Assembly: GCF_001280005.1 (NCBI RefSeq)
Contig: NZ_LGDW01000248.1
Coordinates: forward strand, 38,728 to 102,727
From: Streptomyces sp. NRRL WC-3618
GTDB lineage: Bacteria; Actinomycetota; Actinomycetes; Streptomycetales; Streptomycetaceae
Reading direction: 5' to 3'
Length of the DNA stretch: 64,000 bases
Positions within the stretch are counted from its first letter, which is position 1; each line of letters opens with the position of its first letter. Shown here one piece after another: positions 52,019 through 60,173 of the stretch. Under the pieces are notes generated by a model. It saw only the letters and a list, made by a program, of their open reading frames with translations. It was not told the DNA's origin and searched no databases. Made by a program: the position numbers and the translations under genes.

Positions 52019-53847
52019 GCGGGTACTCCTTCGTCGTGTACGGCGGGCGCGCCGCCCTGGTGGGCGGTCACCCAGTAGCGGATGCTCTCGGCGAGCACCA
52101 GCAGGGCCACGGCCACGGCGAGGACCGTGAGCGCGACCACGAACTGCGAGGCGCTGAGCAGCGCGGCCAGTACGACGACCACCAGTGTCCGGCCCTCGTG
52201 CCCGCCACTCGCCCGTACCAGCCAGCGCGGGGGGGCTCCGGCGTTGCCACGGATGCGGTACACCGTGTCGTAGTGATGGTAGGCGACGGCGGCCACCAGG
52301 CCGAAAGCTGCGGGAAGTGCTCCGTTTACCTCCGCTTTGCCCGCGAGGATGAGGACTGTGCCGTACTCGGCGGCCCGGAAGAGCGGGGGGACGAGCCAGT
52401 CCAGGGGGCCGTCGAGGGGCCTGAGGACAGCGATGGACGACGTGAGAACGTAACCGAGGCCACAGAGCACGGTCTGCCATCCGGGACCCCACAACGTGGC
52501 CGAGCTCACCACGAGGACCGCGCCGGACAGGGCCACCGTGACGGCGGCGGGGTGGGCTGTGCCACGGGCGGCACGGGCCAGCAGCTCCGCGAGGGGCCCG
52601 CTGTCCGCGAGGTCCGCCAGTGCTCGCGTCGCCCGTTCGGTGCGTTGCGCCTTTCGGGTGAGTGAGCGCAGGACGCGGCCCGCCGTGGTGTACGTCGCCG
52701 CGAAGCCGCAGCCGACGAGAAGCACGGTGAAGGTGGTCCGGGGGGTGGTGAGCGCGGTGAGGACGGCGATCAGGGCCCAGCGCTCGCCGATCGGCAGGAC
52801 GATCATCCGCCGCGCCCAGACCGTCCAGCCGACGCCGTCGAGGCGGTCGGAGAGGGCGGCCGTGGGGCTGGTGTTCGCCGTCGCGTCGTGATTGGCCTCG
52901 TTGAAGGAGAAGTCGACGACGTGCCGGCAGGTCTGCAGGATCATCGCGCCGAGGGCCAGCGCCCAGACGTCGTCGCCGTCGCGCGCCGCGCCGAGGGCGA
53001 GGCCGGCGTAGAAGGCGTACTCCTTGGCGCGGTCGAAGGTGGCGTCCAGCCAGGCGCCGAGCGTCGAGTACTGGAGGGAGTAGCGGGCGAGCTGGCCGTC
53101 CGTGCAGTCCAGGACGAAGGAGACCAGGAGGAGCACGCCCGCCGTGACGAACCCGCCGCGGCTGCCGGTGGCGGCGCAGCCGGCCGCGATCAGCGCGGTG
53201 AGCAGCGAGGCGGTGGTGACCTGGTTCGGGGTGAGACCTCGGCGGGCGCACCAGCGGGCCAGGTAGCGGGAGTACGGGCTCACGCAGAAGGTGGTGAAGA
53301 AGCCGTCCCGGGACTTCACGGCCGACTTCAGGCGTACGGCCTCGTCGTCGACCGCTTCGACGGCCTGTCGCGCCTCGTCGCGGGCCTCGGAGTCGGCGGG
53401 GACGGTGGCGGTCAGGCTGCCCAGCTCGGGGCGGTGGACGGCGACGCCGTCGGCGTCCAGGGCGAGGGCGATGCGGTCGGCGAGGCTGTCCACGGCGACG
53501 GCGGAGTCATTCGGGCGGGTCGTCCTCGGGGTGTCGCCGCTATCGGAGATCTCCCGGGCCAGTACGCGCGTCAGGGCGGTACGGCCGGCGCCGGGCTGTG
53601 CCGTGACGGCGCCCGGTACCGCGGCGAGCGGGAAGCGGGGGTCGGTGAGGCCGAGGCGGAGCGCGTGGAGGTGGCCGACGAAGCGGGCGTCCACGACGGC
53701 GACCCGCTCACGACAGGAGGACTCCGCGAGGACGGTCTCGGTGTCGGCGACGTCGCTCACGCTCCGCACGTCGAAGCCGAGTGACCGCAGATCGCTCTCG
53801 ATCGACGATCCGGGAAACGGCTGACCCGTGAGGATGGCGGTCGGCAA
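52015..53847 (-). CDS. Two-domain CDP-alcohol phosphatidyltransferase (DUF5941-type)
   Basis: 610 residues. An N-terminal cytosolic domain of about 190 residues (LTGQPFPGSSIESDLRSLGF onward) is followed by a membrane domain with a complete CDP-alcohol motif: DCTDGQLAR, eight residues, then GAWLDATFD, all four Asp kept. A long C-terminal half has five or so further membrane segments. I recall homologues annotated DUF5941. TTG 53847 with GGAGTGAG upstream is the start; no ATG or GTG in frame begins the conserved part. It is the first gene of the glycoconjugate operon and probably performs the main CDP-polyol transfer. Confidence 0.85.
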   Translation of the reverse strand: MPTAILTGQPFPGSSIESDLRSLGFDVRSVSDVADTETVLAESSCRERVAVVDARFVGHLHALRLGLTDPRFPLAAVPGAVTAQPGAGRTALTRVLAREISDSGDTPRTTRPNDSAVAVDSLADRIALALDADGVAVHRPELGSLTATVPADSEARDEARQAVEAVDDEAVRLKSAVKSRDGFFTTFCVSPYSRYLARWCARRGLTPNQVTTASLLTALIAAGCAATGSRGGFVTAGVLLLVSFVLDCTDGQLARYSLQYSTLGAWLDATFDRAKEYAFYAGLALGAARDGDDVWALALGAMILQTCRHVVDFSFNEANHDATANTSPTAALSDRLDGVGWTVWARRMIVLPIGERWALIAVLTALTTPRTTFTVLLVGCGFAATYTTAGRVLRSLTRKAQRTERATRALADLADSGPLAELLARAARGTAHPAAVTVALSGAVLVVSSATLWGPGWQTVLCGLGYVLTSSIAVLRPLDGPLDWLVPPLFRAAEYGTVLILAGKAEVNGALPAAFGLVAAVAYHHYDTVYRIRGNAGAPPRWLVRASGGHEGRTLVVVVLAALLSASQFVVALTVLAVAVALLVLAESIRYWVTAHQGGAPAVHDEGVPA

Positions 53848-54133
53848 CCGAACTCACTCCCTGGACACCGACGCACGCACGCCGGTCCTGTACATGTTGG
53901 TGGGTCAAACCCTGACCCACGGTGGCCGGGCAGTGTCGGCAGAGGCTATCGGATGGGGCCGTGCCTGTGTTCACCGGCCGTTTACGGCCGCGCCGGTGCG
54001 ACCGGCATGATTTTCGTTTCCGCAGGTCAGGGCATATGACAACGGTGTTCAGTGCCGCGTTGCCACATACCCCCCACCCGTAGTTGACTGCTCTCGGAAC
54101 GGGACTCGGCGCGAACACCAGGAGGCGGCTTTC

Positions 54134-55072
54134 ATGGGGGCTGGGCACGATCACGGACACGCGCACGGCGCACCGACCACGGGAACGGCGGCCGCGGCGT
54201 ACACCGGGCGGCTGCGTGTCGCGCTGGCCATCACGCTCACCGTCATGGTCGTCGAGATCGTCGGCGGGGTCGTCGCCGACTCGCTCGCGCTCGTCGCGGA
54301 CGCGGCGCACATGGCGACGGACGCGCTGGGCCTCGGCATGGCGCTGCTGGCGATCCACTTCGCGAACCGCCCGCCGAGCGGCAACCGCACCTTCGGGTTC
54401 GCCCGCGCCGAGATCCTCGCCGCGCTCGCCAACTGCCTGCTGCTGCTCGGCGTCGGCGGATACGTCCTGTACGAGGCCATCCAGCGGTTCGTGACCCCCG
54501 TGCAGACCGAGGGCGGGACGACCGTCGTCTTCGGCCTCATCGGTCTGGTCGCCAACATGATCTCGCTGACGATGCTGATGCGCGGCCAGAAGGAGAGCCT
54601 GAACGTGCGCGGCGCCTTCCTGGAGGTCGCCGCGGACGCGCTGGGTTCGCTGGCGGTGCTGATCTCCGCGGTGGTCATCATGGCGACGGGCTGGCAGCGG
54701 GCCGACCCCCTCGCCTCGGTCGTCATCGGTCTGATGATCGTCCCGCGGACCTGGAAGCTGCTGGGCGAGACCCTGGACGTGCTGCTGGAGGCGGCTCCCC
54801 GGGGGGTCGACATGGCGGAGGTGCGGGCCCACATAGTGGCGCTGCCCGGCGTGGAGGACGTACACGATCTGCACGCCTGGACGATCACCTCCGGGATGCC
54901 GGTGCTGTCCGCCCATGTGGTCGTCGGTTCGGACGTGCTGAGCGGGATCGGGCACGAGAAGATGCTGCACGAGCTCCAGGGCTGTCTGGGCGACCACTTC
55001 GACGTGGAGCACTGCACCTTCCAGCTGGAGCCCGGCGGGCACGCGGAGCACGAGGCGAAGCTCTGCCTCTGA
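54134..55072 (+). CDS. Cation diffusion facilitator (CzcD/ZitB-like)
   Basis: 312 residues. A His-rich N-terminus (GHDHGHAHG) is followed by six membrane segments; the metal-site Asp pairs are in ADSLALVADAAHMATDALG and in GAFLEVAADALGSLAVL. A C-terminal cytoplasmic ferredoxin-like domain ends the protein. It exports Zn, Cd or Co in exchange for protons. ATG 54134 has AGGAGG upstream. Divergent from the glycoconjugate operon. Confidence 0.94.
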   Translation: MGAGHDHGHAHGAPTTGTAAAAYTGRLRVALAITLTVMVVEIVGGVVADSLALVADAAHMATDALGLGMALLAIHFANRPPSGNRTFGFARAEILAALANCLLLLGVGGYVLYEAIQRFVTPVQTEGGTTVVFGLIGLVANMISLTMLMRGQKESLNVRGAFLEVAADALGSLAVLISAVVIMATGWQRADPLASVVIGLMIVPRTWKLLGETLDVLLEAAPRGVDMAEVRAHIVALPGVEDVHDLHAWTITSGMPVLSAHVVVGSDVLSGIGHEKMLHELQGCLGDHFDVEHCTFQLEPGGHAEHEAKLCL

Positions 55073-55297
55073 GCCCCTTCGGCGCGCGTCTTTGACGGAA
55101 CGCAGCCGTCCGGCGCGCGCCCGCGTCCCCTTCTTCGAGCCCCCCTCAACGGCGGTTCCCGCACCGGCGGACAGGGCACGATGGACTATCCGGTCACCTT
55201 CGGAACGGTTTCGCGCCGGACATGCGGGGGTCGCCGCGAAGTGCCGGGAGTGCCGGATTCGTACGGCAGACTTGGGGCTCGAAGACCGAGGCGAAGG

Positions 55298-55900
55298 ATG
55301 GGTATGCCGATCACACCTGCCACCGCGACGCACGAGAGTTCGTCGAACGGCACCGCAGAAGCGATCTTGCTCGAGCTGGTCGACGAGAACGGCACGACGA
55401 TCGGCACCGCCGAGAAGCTCTCCGCCCACCAGCCACCGGGCCTGCTGCACCGGGCGTTCTCCGTCTTCCTCTTCGACGAGCAGGGGCGCCTGCTCCTCCA
55501 GCAGCGCGCGCTGGGCAAGTACCACTCCCCCGGCGTCTGGTCCAACACCTGCTGCGGCCACCCGTATCCCGGTGAGTCGCCCTTCGCGGCGGCGGCCCGG
55601 CGGACGTACGAGGAGCTGGGCGTCTCCCCGTCGTTGCTCGCCGAGGCGGGCACGGTCCGCTACAACCACCCCGATCCGGAGTCGGGCCTGGTGGAGCAGG
55701 AGTACAACCACCTGTTCGTCGGGATGACGCAGGCGCCGCTCGCGCCGGACCCCGAGGAGGTCGGGGACACGGCCTATGTGACCCCTGCCGAGCTGGCGGA
55801 GCGGCATGCGAAGGACCCGTTCTCGGCCTGGTTCATGACCGTGCTGGACGCGGCCCGCCCGGCGGTCCGGGAGCTGACGGGCCCCTCGGCCGGCTGGTGA
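55298..55900 (+). CDS. idi: Isopentenyl-diphosphate delta-isomerase, type I
   Basis: 200 residues, Nudix fold. Interconverts IPP and DMAPP. The catalytic Cys is in NTCCGHP (about 85), the metal/catalytic Glu in RTYEELG and EQEYNHLFVG. ATG 55298 has GAGG six bases upstream; ATG 55304 is an alternative. It is close to, but divergent from and not part of, the hopanoid operon; its presence fits extra isoprenoid demand. Confidence 0.94.
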   Translation: MGMPITPATATHESSSNGTAEAILLELVDENGTTIGTAEKLSAHQPPGLLHRAFSVFLFDEQGRLLLQQRALGKYHSPGVWSNTCCGHPYPGESPFAAAARRTYEELGVSPSLLAEAGTVRYNHPDPESGLVEQEYNHLFVGMTQAPLAPDPEEVGDTAYVTPAELAERHAKDPFSAWFMTVLDAARPAVRELTGPSAGW

Positions 55901-55906
55901 CGGCCG

Positions 55907-56425
55907 CTACAGCACCTGCGGGGGCGTGAGCGGCAGGGCCGCCCAGACGACCTTGCCGCCGCTCGCCGTGTGCTCGATGTCGCACACTCCGCCCGCCTCC
56001 CTGGCGATCTCCCGGACCAGGAGCAGACCGCGCCCTCCGGTCCTGCCGTGGTCGGTCTCCAGGGCGGTGGGGCGGTAGGGGTGGTTGTCCTCCACCGACA
56101 CCCGCACCCACTCGGCGCCGACGGCGACCTCCACGGCGAGCGTCGGCGACAGGACCGCCGCGTGCCGGACGGCGTTCGTCGCCAGTTCCGAGACGATCAG
56201 CAGCAGCCCGTCCACCAGGTCCGGCGAGGCTGGCACGCCCTGGCGGTACAGCAGGTCCCGTACGGCGTGCCGCGCCTGCGGGACGGAGGCGTCAGCGGCG
56301 GGCGCGGTGAACCTCCACACCCCCTCGTAGGGAAGCGGATCCGGGGGTCTTTGCTCCATGGGTACCCTGTCGGGCAGGCCGTCGTCCGCTGGGCGTGAGT
56401 CGGACTCTCGCCCATCGTTCTCCAT
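55907..56425 (-). CDS. Anti-sigma-factor-like ATP-binding protein (RsbW type)
   Basis: About 172 residues with a HATPase_c_2 domain: N-box LLIVSELATNAVRHA and G-box GGRGLLLVREIA. Streptomyces codes dozens of such small kinases, which bind sigma factors or anti-anti-sigma proteins. The start is uncertain: ATG 56425 and an upstream GTG near 56458 are both possible. Its partner is not coded nearby. It converges with idi, the stops being 6 nt apart. Confidence 0.88.
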   Translation of the reverse strand: MENDGRESDSRPADDGLPDRVPMEQRPPDPLPYEGVWRFTAPAADASVPQARHAVRDLLYRQGVPASPDLVDGLLLIVSELATNAVRHAAVLSPTLAVEVAVGAEWVRVSVEDNHPYRPTALETDHGRTGGRGLLLVREIAREAGGVCDIEHTASGGKVVWAALPLTPPQVL

Positions 56426-56668
56426 CGTTCGGTCGCCGCCCTCGCGCTCGATAGTCACCACATGACGAGTGTTGGTACGGGCGGGCCCGCAGCGGACAAC
56501 TGAACAGAAGTCAGCACGTATCGAACGCTTCTGACGGATGGCACGCGACATGAGCCCGTCCGCGACCGAGTCTGGTCAGGCCGCGCCGACTTCCTGAACT
56601 ATTCGGGTTGTACGGGTTTGGTTCCGCCCGCCGCCGGGCGTTCGGCACCGGCGGATACGATCCGACCC

Positions 56669-57433
56669 ATGGAGCCGCAGCTGACCCACAGTGCCGCCGA
56701 CGGGATCGCCACCGTCGTCATCCGCCACCCGGCCAGGCGCAACGCCATGACGGCCGGCATGTGGCGCGCGCTGCCGCCGCTGCTCGCCGGCCTGGCCGCC
56801 GATCCGGACGTCCACGTCCTGGTGCTCACCGGAGCGGGCGGGACGTTCTGCGCGGGCGCCGACATCTCGACGCTCCAGGGCTCGCCGGAGGAGGCGCAGC
56901 GGCTCTCGGTGCTGGCGGAGGACGCGCTCGCGGCCTTTCCGAAGCCGGTGCTCGCGGCGATTCGCGGGCACTGCGTGGGCGGCGGGGCGCAGCTCGCGGC
57001 GGCCTGCGATCTGCGGTTCGCCGAGGAGGGGGCGCTGTTCGGGGTGCCTCCGGCGAAGCTCGGCCTCGTGTACGCGGCGTCGTCCACCCGGCGGTTGGCG
57101 GCCCTGGTGGGTCCGGCGACCGCCAAGTACCTGCTGTTCTCGGGCGAGTTGATCGACACGGAACGGGCGCTGCGCACCGGGTTCCTCGACGAGGTGCTGC
57201 CCGGCGGTGAACTCGACAAGCGGGTCGCGGAGTTCGCCCGCCTCCTCTCCTCACGCTCCCGGCTCACCCAGGCGGCGGCGAAGGAGTTCGCGAACGGCCG
57301 CACCGACCGGGACGCGTACTGGGGCGAACAGGCACGCGAGAGCGGTGAGGCCGCGGAGGGCGTCGCCGCGTTCCTGGAGCGCCGGCCGCCGGCCTTCTCC
57401 TGGACCGGGCCGACGGTGCCTACGCCACGATGA
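56669..57433 (+). CDS. Enoyl-CoA hydratase/isomerase family protein
   Basis: 254 residues, crotonase fold. Oxyanion-hole segments GTFCAGADIS (about 65) and GHCVGGGAQLAAACDLRFA are conserved. ATG 56669 has no ribosome site but TACGAT ends seven bases upstream, so the mRNA is probably leaderless. Its 3' end overlaps the convergent DJ-1 gene by 14 nt. The acyl-CoA substrate is unknown. Confidence 0.9.
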   Translation: MEPQLTHSAADGIATVVIRHPARRNAMTAGMWRALPPLLAGLAADPDVHVLVLTGAGGTFCAGADISTLQGSPEEAQRLSVLAEDALAAFPKPVLAAIRGHCVGGGAQLAAACDLRFAEEGALFGVPPAKLGLVYAASSTRRLAALVGPATAKYLLFSGELIDTERALRTGFLDEVLPGGELDKRVAEFARLLSSRSRLTQAAAKEFANGRTDRDAYWGEQARESGEAAEGVAAFLERRPPAFSWTGPTVPTPR

Positions 57434-58055
57434 ACCGGCTGCGGGACCGGAGCCGTTCGACCACGTGTGCGGGTGCCTTGTGCGGGGCGCCGGCGTCGTA
57501 GGGCGGCTGCGGGTCGTACTCCGTCGCGAGCTGTACGGCCTGTGCGTGCTCGTCGCCCGCGATCCGGCCGGTCAGCGTGAGGGCCATGTCGATGCCGGAG
57601 GAGACCCCGGCGGAGGTGACGTACTTGCCGTCGGTCACGACCCGCTCCCCCGTGGGTTCGGCGCCGTACTTCGTGAGCTGCTCCAGAGCGAGCCAGTGGG
57701 AGGTCGCGCGGCGGCCGTCGAGCAGTCCGGCGCCGGCCAGGAGCAGGGAGCCGGTGCACACGGAGGTCGTCCAGGTGCTGGTGGCGTCGGCGGTGCGCAG
57801 CCAGCCGAACAGGGCCTCGTTGCCCATCTGCGCGGACTGACCCGGCCCACCGGGGACCACGACGATGTCGGGGTGCGGTACGTCGGCCAGGGTGCGGTCG
57901 GCGATCAGCGCGAGGGAGCCGCTGTCATTGCGGACCGGCCCCCTCACCTCGGCGACGAAGACGGTCTCCGCGCGCGGGAGCCGGCAGAGGATCTCGTAGG
58001 GGCCGACGGCGTCCAGCGCGGTGAAGCGGTCGAAGAGCAACAGGGCGATCTGCAT
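57420..58055 (-). CDS. DJ-1/PfpI family protein
   Basis: 211 residues, class I glutamine-amidotransferase-like fold. The nucleophile-elbow Cys is in SVCTGSLLLA (about 100) and PGGPGQS is the oxyanion region. Members include isonitrile hydratases and glyoxalase-like enzymes. ATG 58055 has AGAGG six bases upstream and follows the GATase-AraC gene by 10 nt, so the two form a unit and the regulator may sense the same substrate. Confidence 0.9.
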   Translation of the reverse strand: MQIALLLFDRFTALDAVGPYEILCRLPRAETVFVAEVRGPVRNDSGSLALIADRTLADVPHPDIVVVPGGPGQSAQMGNEALFGWLRTADATSTWTTSVCTGSLLLAGAGLLDGRRATSHWLALEQLTKYGAEPTGERVVTDGKYVTSAGVSSGIDMALTLTGRIAGDEHAQAVQLATEYDPQPPYDAGAPHKAPAHVVERLRSRSRFIVA

Positions 58056-58065
58056 GGGGTGCCTC

Positions 58066-59028
58066 TCAGCGGGCGGTGGGTGCGGGGTCGAAACGACGGC
58101 GGTACTCGGCCGGGGCCGTGCCGAGGCTTCTGACGAAGGCGCGGCGCATGGCCTCCGGGGTGCCATAGCCGCTGGCGCGCGAAACTTTTTCGATGCCGTC
58201 GGAGGTGTCCTCCAGGAGGCGGCGGGCGTGTTCGAGGCGGACCCGGTCGACGTACCGGCCGGGGGTCATGCCGGTCTCGGTGCGGAAGGCTCGGGCGAAG
58301 TGCCGGGGTGACAGACGCGCGCGAGCGGCGAGGGTCTCGACGCTCAGGTCGTCGTCCGGGTGTTCGGTGATCCAGTGCTGGACCTCGCGCAACGGCTCAC
58401 GGCTGGCGGTCTGCGCGGAGAGCTGGGCGCTGAACTGGGCCTGGTTCCCCGGCCGGCGCAGGAAGACGACCAGATGCCGGGCGACGGCGAGTGCGGTGTC
58501 CCGCCCGAGGTCCTCCTCCACGAGCGCCAGAGCGAGGTCGATCCCGGCGGTGACACCGGCCGAGGTCACCACCCGGCCGTCGCGTACGTAGATGGGCTCG
58601 GGGTCGACCTCGACGGCCGGGTGGTCGCGGGCGAGCCTGTCGCAGTACGCCCAGTGGGTGGTCACGCGCAGGCCGTCCAGGAGGCCGGCGGCGGCGAGGA
58701 GGATCGCTCCCGTGCAGACCGAGACCAACCGTTCGGGGCGCGGTCCACGCAGGCGCAGCCAGTCGACCAGGCGCGGATCGGCGGCACGCGAACCCGGGCC
58801 GCCCGGGACCAGGAGGGTGTGCGGTGCGGGTGCGTCGGCGAGCGTGCCGTCCGGCACGAGGGTGAGGCCGCCGGAGGTGCGTACCGGCTCGCCGTTCAGT
58901 GAGGCCGTACGGATGCGATAGCCGCCCGGGTGCCGGCGAGAAGCGCCCGCGAGCACCTCTACGGGACCCGTGACATCAAGGCTCTGGACGCCGTCGAAGA
59001 GGACGACAAGAACGGTTCGCTGCGCCAT
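58066..59028 (-). CDS. AraC-family regulator with DJ-1/PfpI-like sensor domain (GATase1-AraC)
   Basis: 320 residues. Residues 1-190 are a DJ-1-like domain (LVVLFDGVQSLDVTGPVEVL, SVCTGAILLAAAG); residues 215-315 are two AraC helix-turn-helix motifs (TLAARARLSPRHFARAFRTE and KVSRASGYGTPEAMRRAFVR). Regulators of this type control genes for amine or betaine use or for their neighbours. ATG 59028 is chosen because it begins the conserved domain; the frame continues to 59361 without one. Confidence 0.9.
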   Translation of the reverse strand: MAQRTVLVVLFDGVQSLDVTGPVEVLAGASRRHPGGYRIRTASLNGEPVRTSGGLTLVPDGTLADAPAPHTLLVPGGPGSRAADPRLVDWLRLRGPRPERLVSVCTGAILLAAAGLLDGLRVTTHWAYCDRLARDHPAVEVDPEPIYVRDGRVVTSAGVTAGIDLALALVEEDLGRDTALAVARHLVVFLRRPGNQAQFSAQLSAQTASREPLREVQHWITEHPDDDLSVETLAARARLSPRHFARAFRTETGMTPGRYVDRVRLEHARRLLEDTSDGIEKVSRASGYGTPEAMRRAFVRSLGTAPAEYRRRFDPAPTAR

Positions 59029-59480
59029 GCCCCGAGTGTGGGCGGCCCCTGCCGATGGCCGCAATGACGAATTTCCCACCTTTCCTGCCACCACGGGTGT
59101 ACGGCGGCCCGTGGCCGGTGTCCTGCTGCGACTTTTCGAGGTAGGTGACACCGCAGTGGTGGGCTGGCCTGGGCTGGATAGCTGAGCTGATCGCTCTACT
59201 TGATACCGAATGGTCATTCTTGTTGCCACGTTCGCCCGTTTTTCGGTCTGGTTGACACCAGCTTCGAAGTTCGGTGCTGTCGCGTACGCCTTTGGGTTTC
59301 TCTGGTGAGGTGACGTACTTGCGTGGGGGCGTACAGCCGGGCGCAGATGGGGGAGCCTCACCGGCGGAGCCTGTGTTGTGGTCTCACCGGTGCCGGTGGG
59401 ACGCGCTGCTGGAGCCGGTGTCGGAGGCCGGGGGCCGGACCGGGCTGGACGTCGGTCCGGGGTGGCAGTAGCGGTGGTCG
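59029..59480. other. Spacer between the AraC-type gene and the Tn7-like element
   Basis: 452 bp. The left end of the transposon must lie here if one remains. TGACACC occurs near 59153 and TTGACACC near 59249, but I cannot define a terminal repeat. A 65-codon frame (59274-59471, plus) ends 10 nt before the tnsA-like gene; no domain is recognised. Confidence 0.45.
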
Positions 59481-60173
59481 GTGACCTGGCGACGAGATGG
59501 TGAGGAAGTTTCGTACCCGGTCGGGGAGTTGGCGCGGGTCGCCTTGACCGGTCTGGGGCCGTTGCGGTGGTTCTCCTGGCGTCGTGACCAGCGGCACCGT
59601 CCCGGGCTGAAGTTCCTGGTCAGTACAGGGAGGCTGCACGGCTTCGAGAGTCTGGAGGAGGCCCGGCTACTACTGGCTCTGGACTTCGCCGGCGAGGTGA
59701 TCGAGGTCCTGCCGCAGCCGCTGCGGCTCGGTTTCCACAGCACGCAGGGGCGGCGCGAGCACACGCCGGACTTCCTGGTCCTGACACGGACGGGGATGTG
59801 GCTGGTCGATGTCCGCCCGGCCGAGCTGATCGAGGACAAAGATCGGGAGTCGTTCGCGGCGGCTGCCGAACTCGCCGGGGCCTGGGGCTGGCACTTTGCG
59901 GTGGCGGCCGGCTGGCGAGGGCACGTGCCGGTGACGCTGGACTGGCTGTCCTCGCGCCGGCGGCCACTGTCGGACCCGCTCGGCCTTGAACCGGGCCTGC
60001 TGGCGGGGGCGGCCGAGCACCGGACGTTCGGCGAACTGGCGGAGTCCAGTGCCTGTCCGCCGGTGGCCCGGGCCCATCTACTGCACTTGTTATGGCATCG
60101 CCGGGTCGGGCTTGATCTGATGGAGCCGCTGGGTGACCAGTCGGTGATCGTGTCCGGTGAGATGGGGGGATGA
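59481..60173 (+). CDS. tnsA: TnsA-like transposon endonuclease
   Basis: 230 residues of the TnsA-like heteromeric transposase subunit family, which cuts the 5' strands at transposon ends. A PD-(D/E)xK pattern is visible: Glu in GFESLEEARLLLALDF (about 55), Asp in EHTPDFLVLT (about 95) and VDVRP as the final strand, where Arg stands in place of the expected Lys. GTG 59481 has only a weak ribosome site. Followed by the transposase gene with a 4-nt overlap (ATGA). Confidence 0.78.
   Translation: MTWRRDGEEVSYPVGELARVALTGLGPLRWFSWRRDQRHRPGLKFLVSTGRLHGFESLEEARLLLALDFAGEVIEVLPQPLRLGFHSTQGRREHTPDFLVLTRTGMWLVDVRPAELIEDKDRESFAAAAELAGAWGWHFAVAAGWRGHVPVTLDWLSSRRRPLSDPLGLEPGLLAGAAEHRTFGELAESSACPPVARAHLLHLLWHRRVGLDLMEPLGDQSVIVSGEMGG

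Noticed and set aside
53708..55807. 699-codon minus-strand frame across the cation efflux and idi genes
   Set aside because: It crosses two well-supported plus-strand genes and has no domain or ribosome site.
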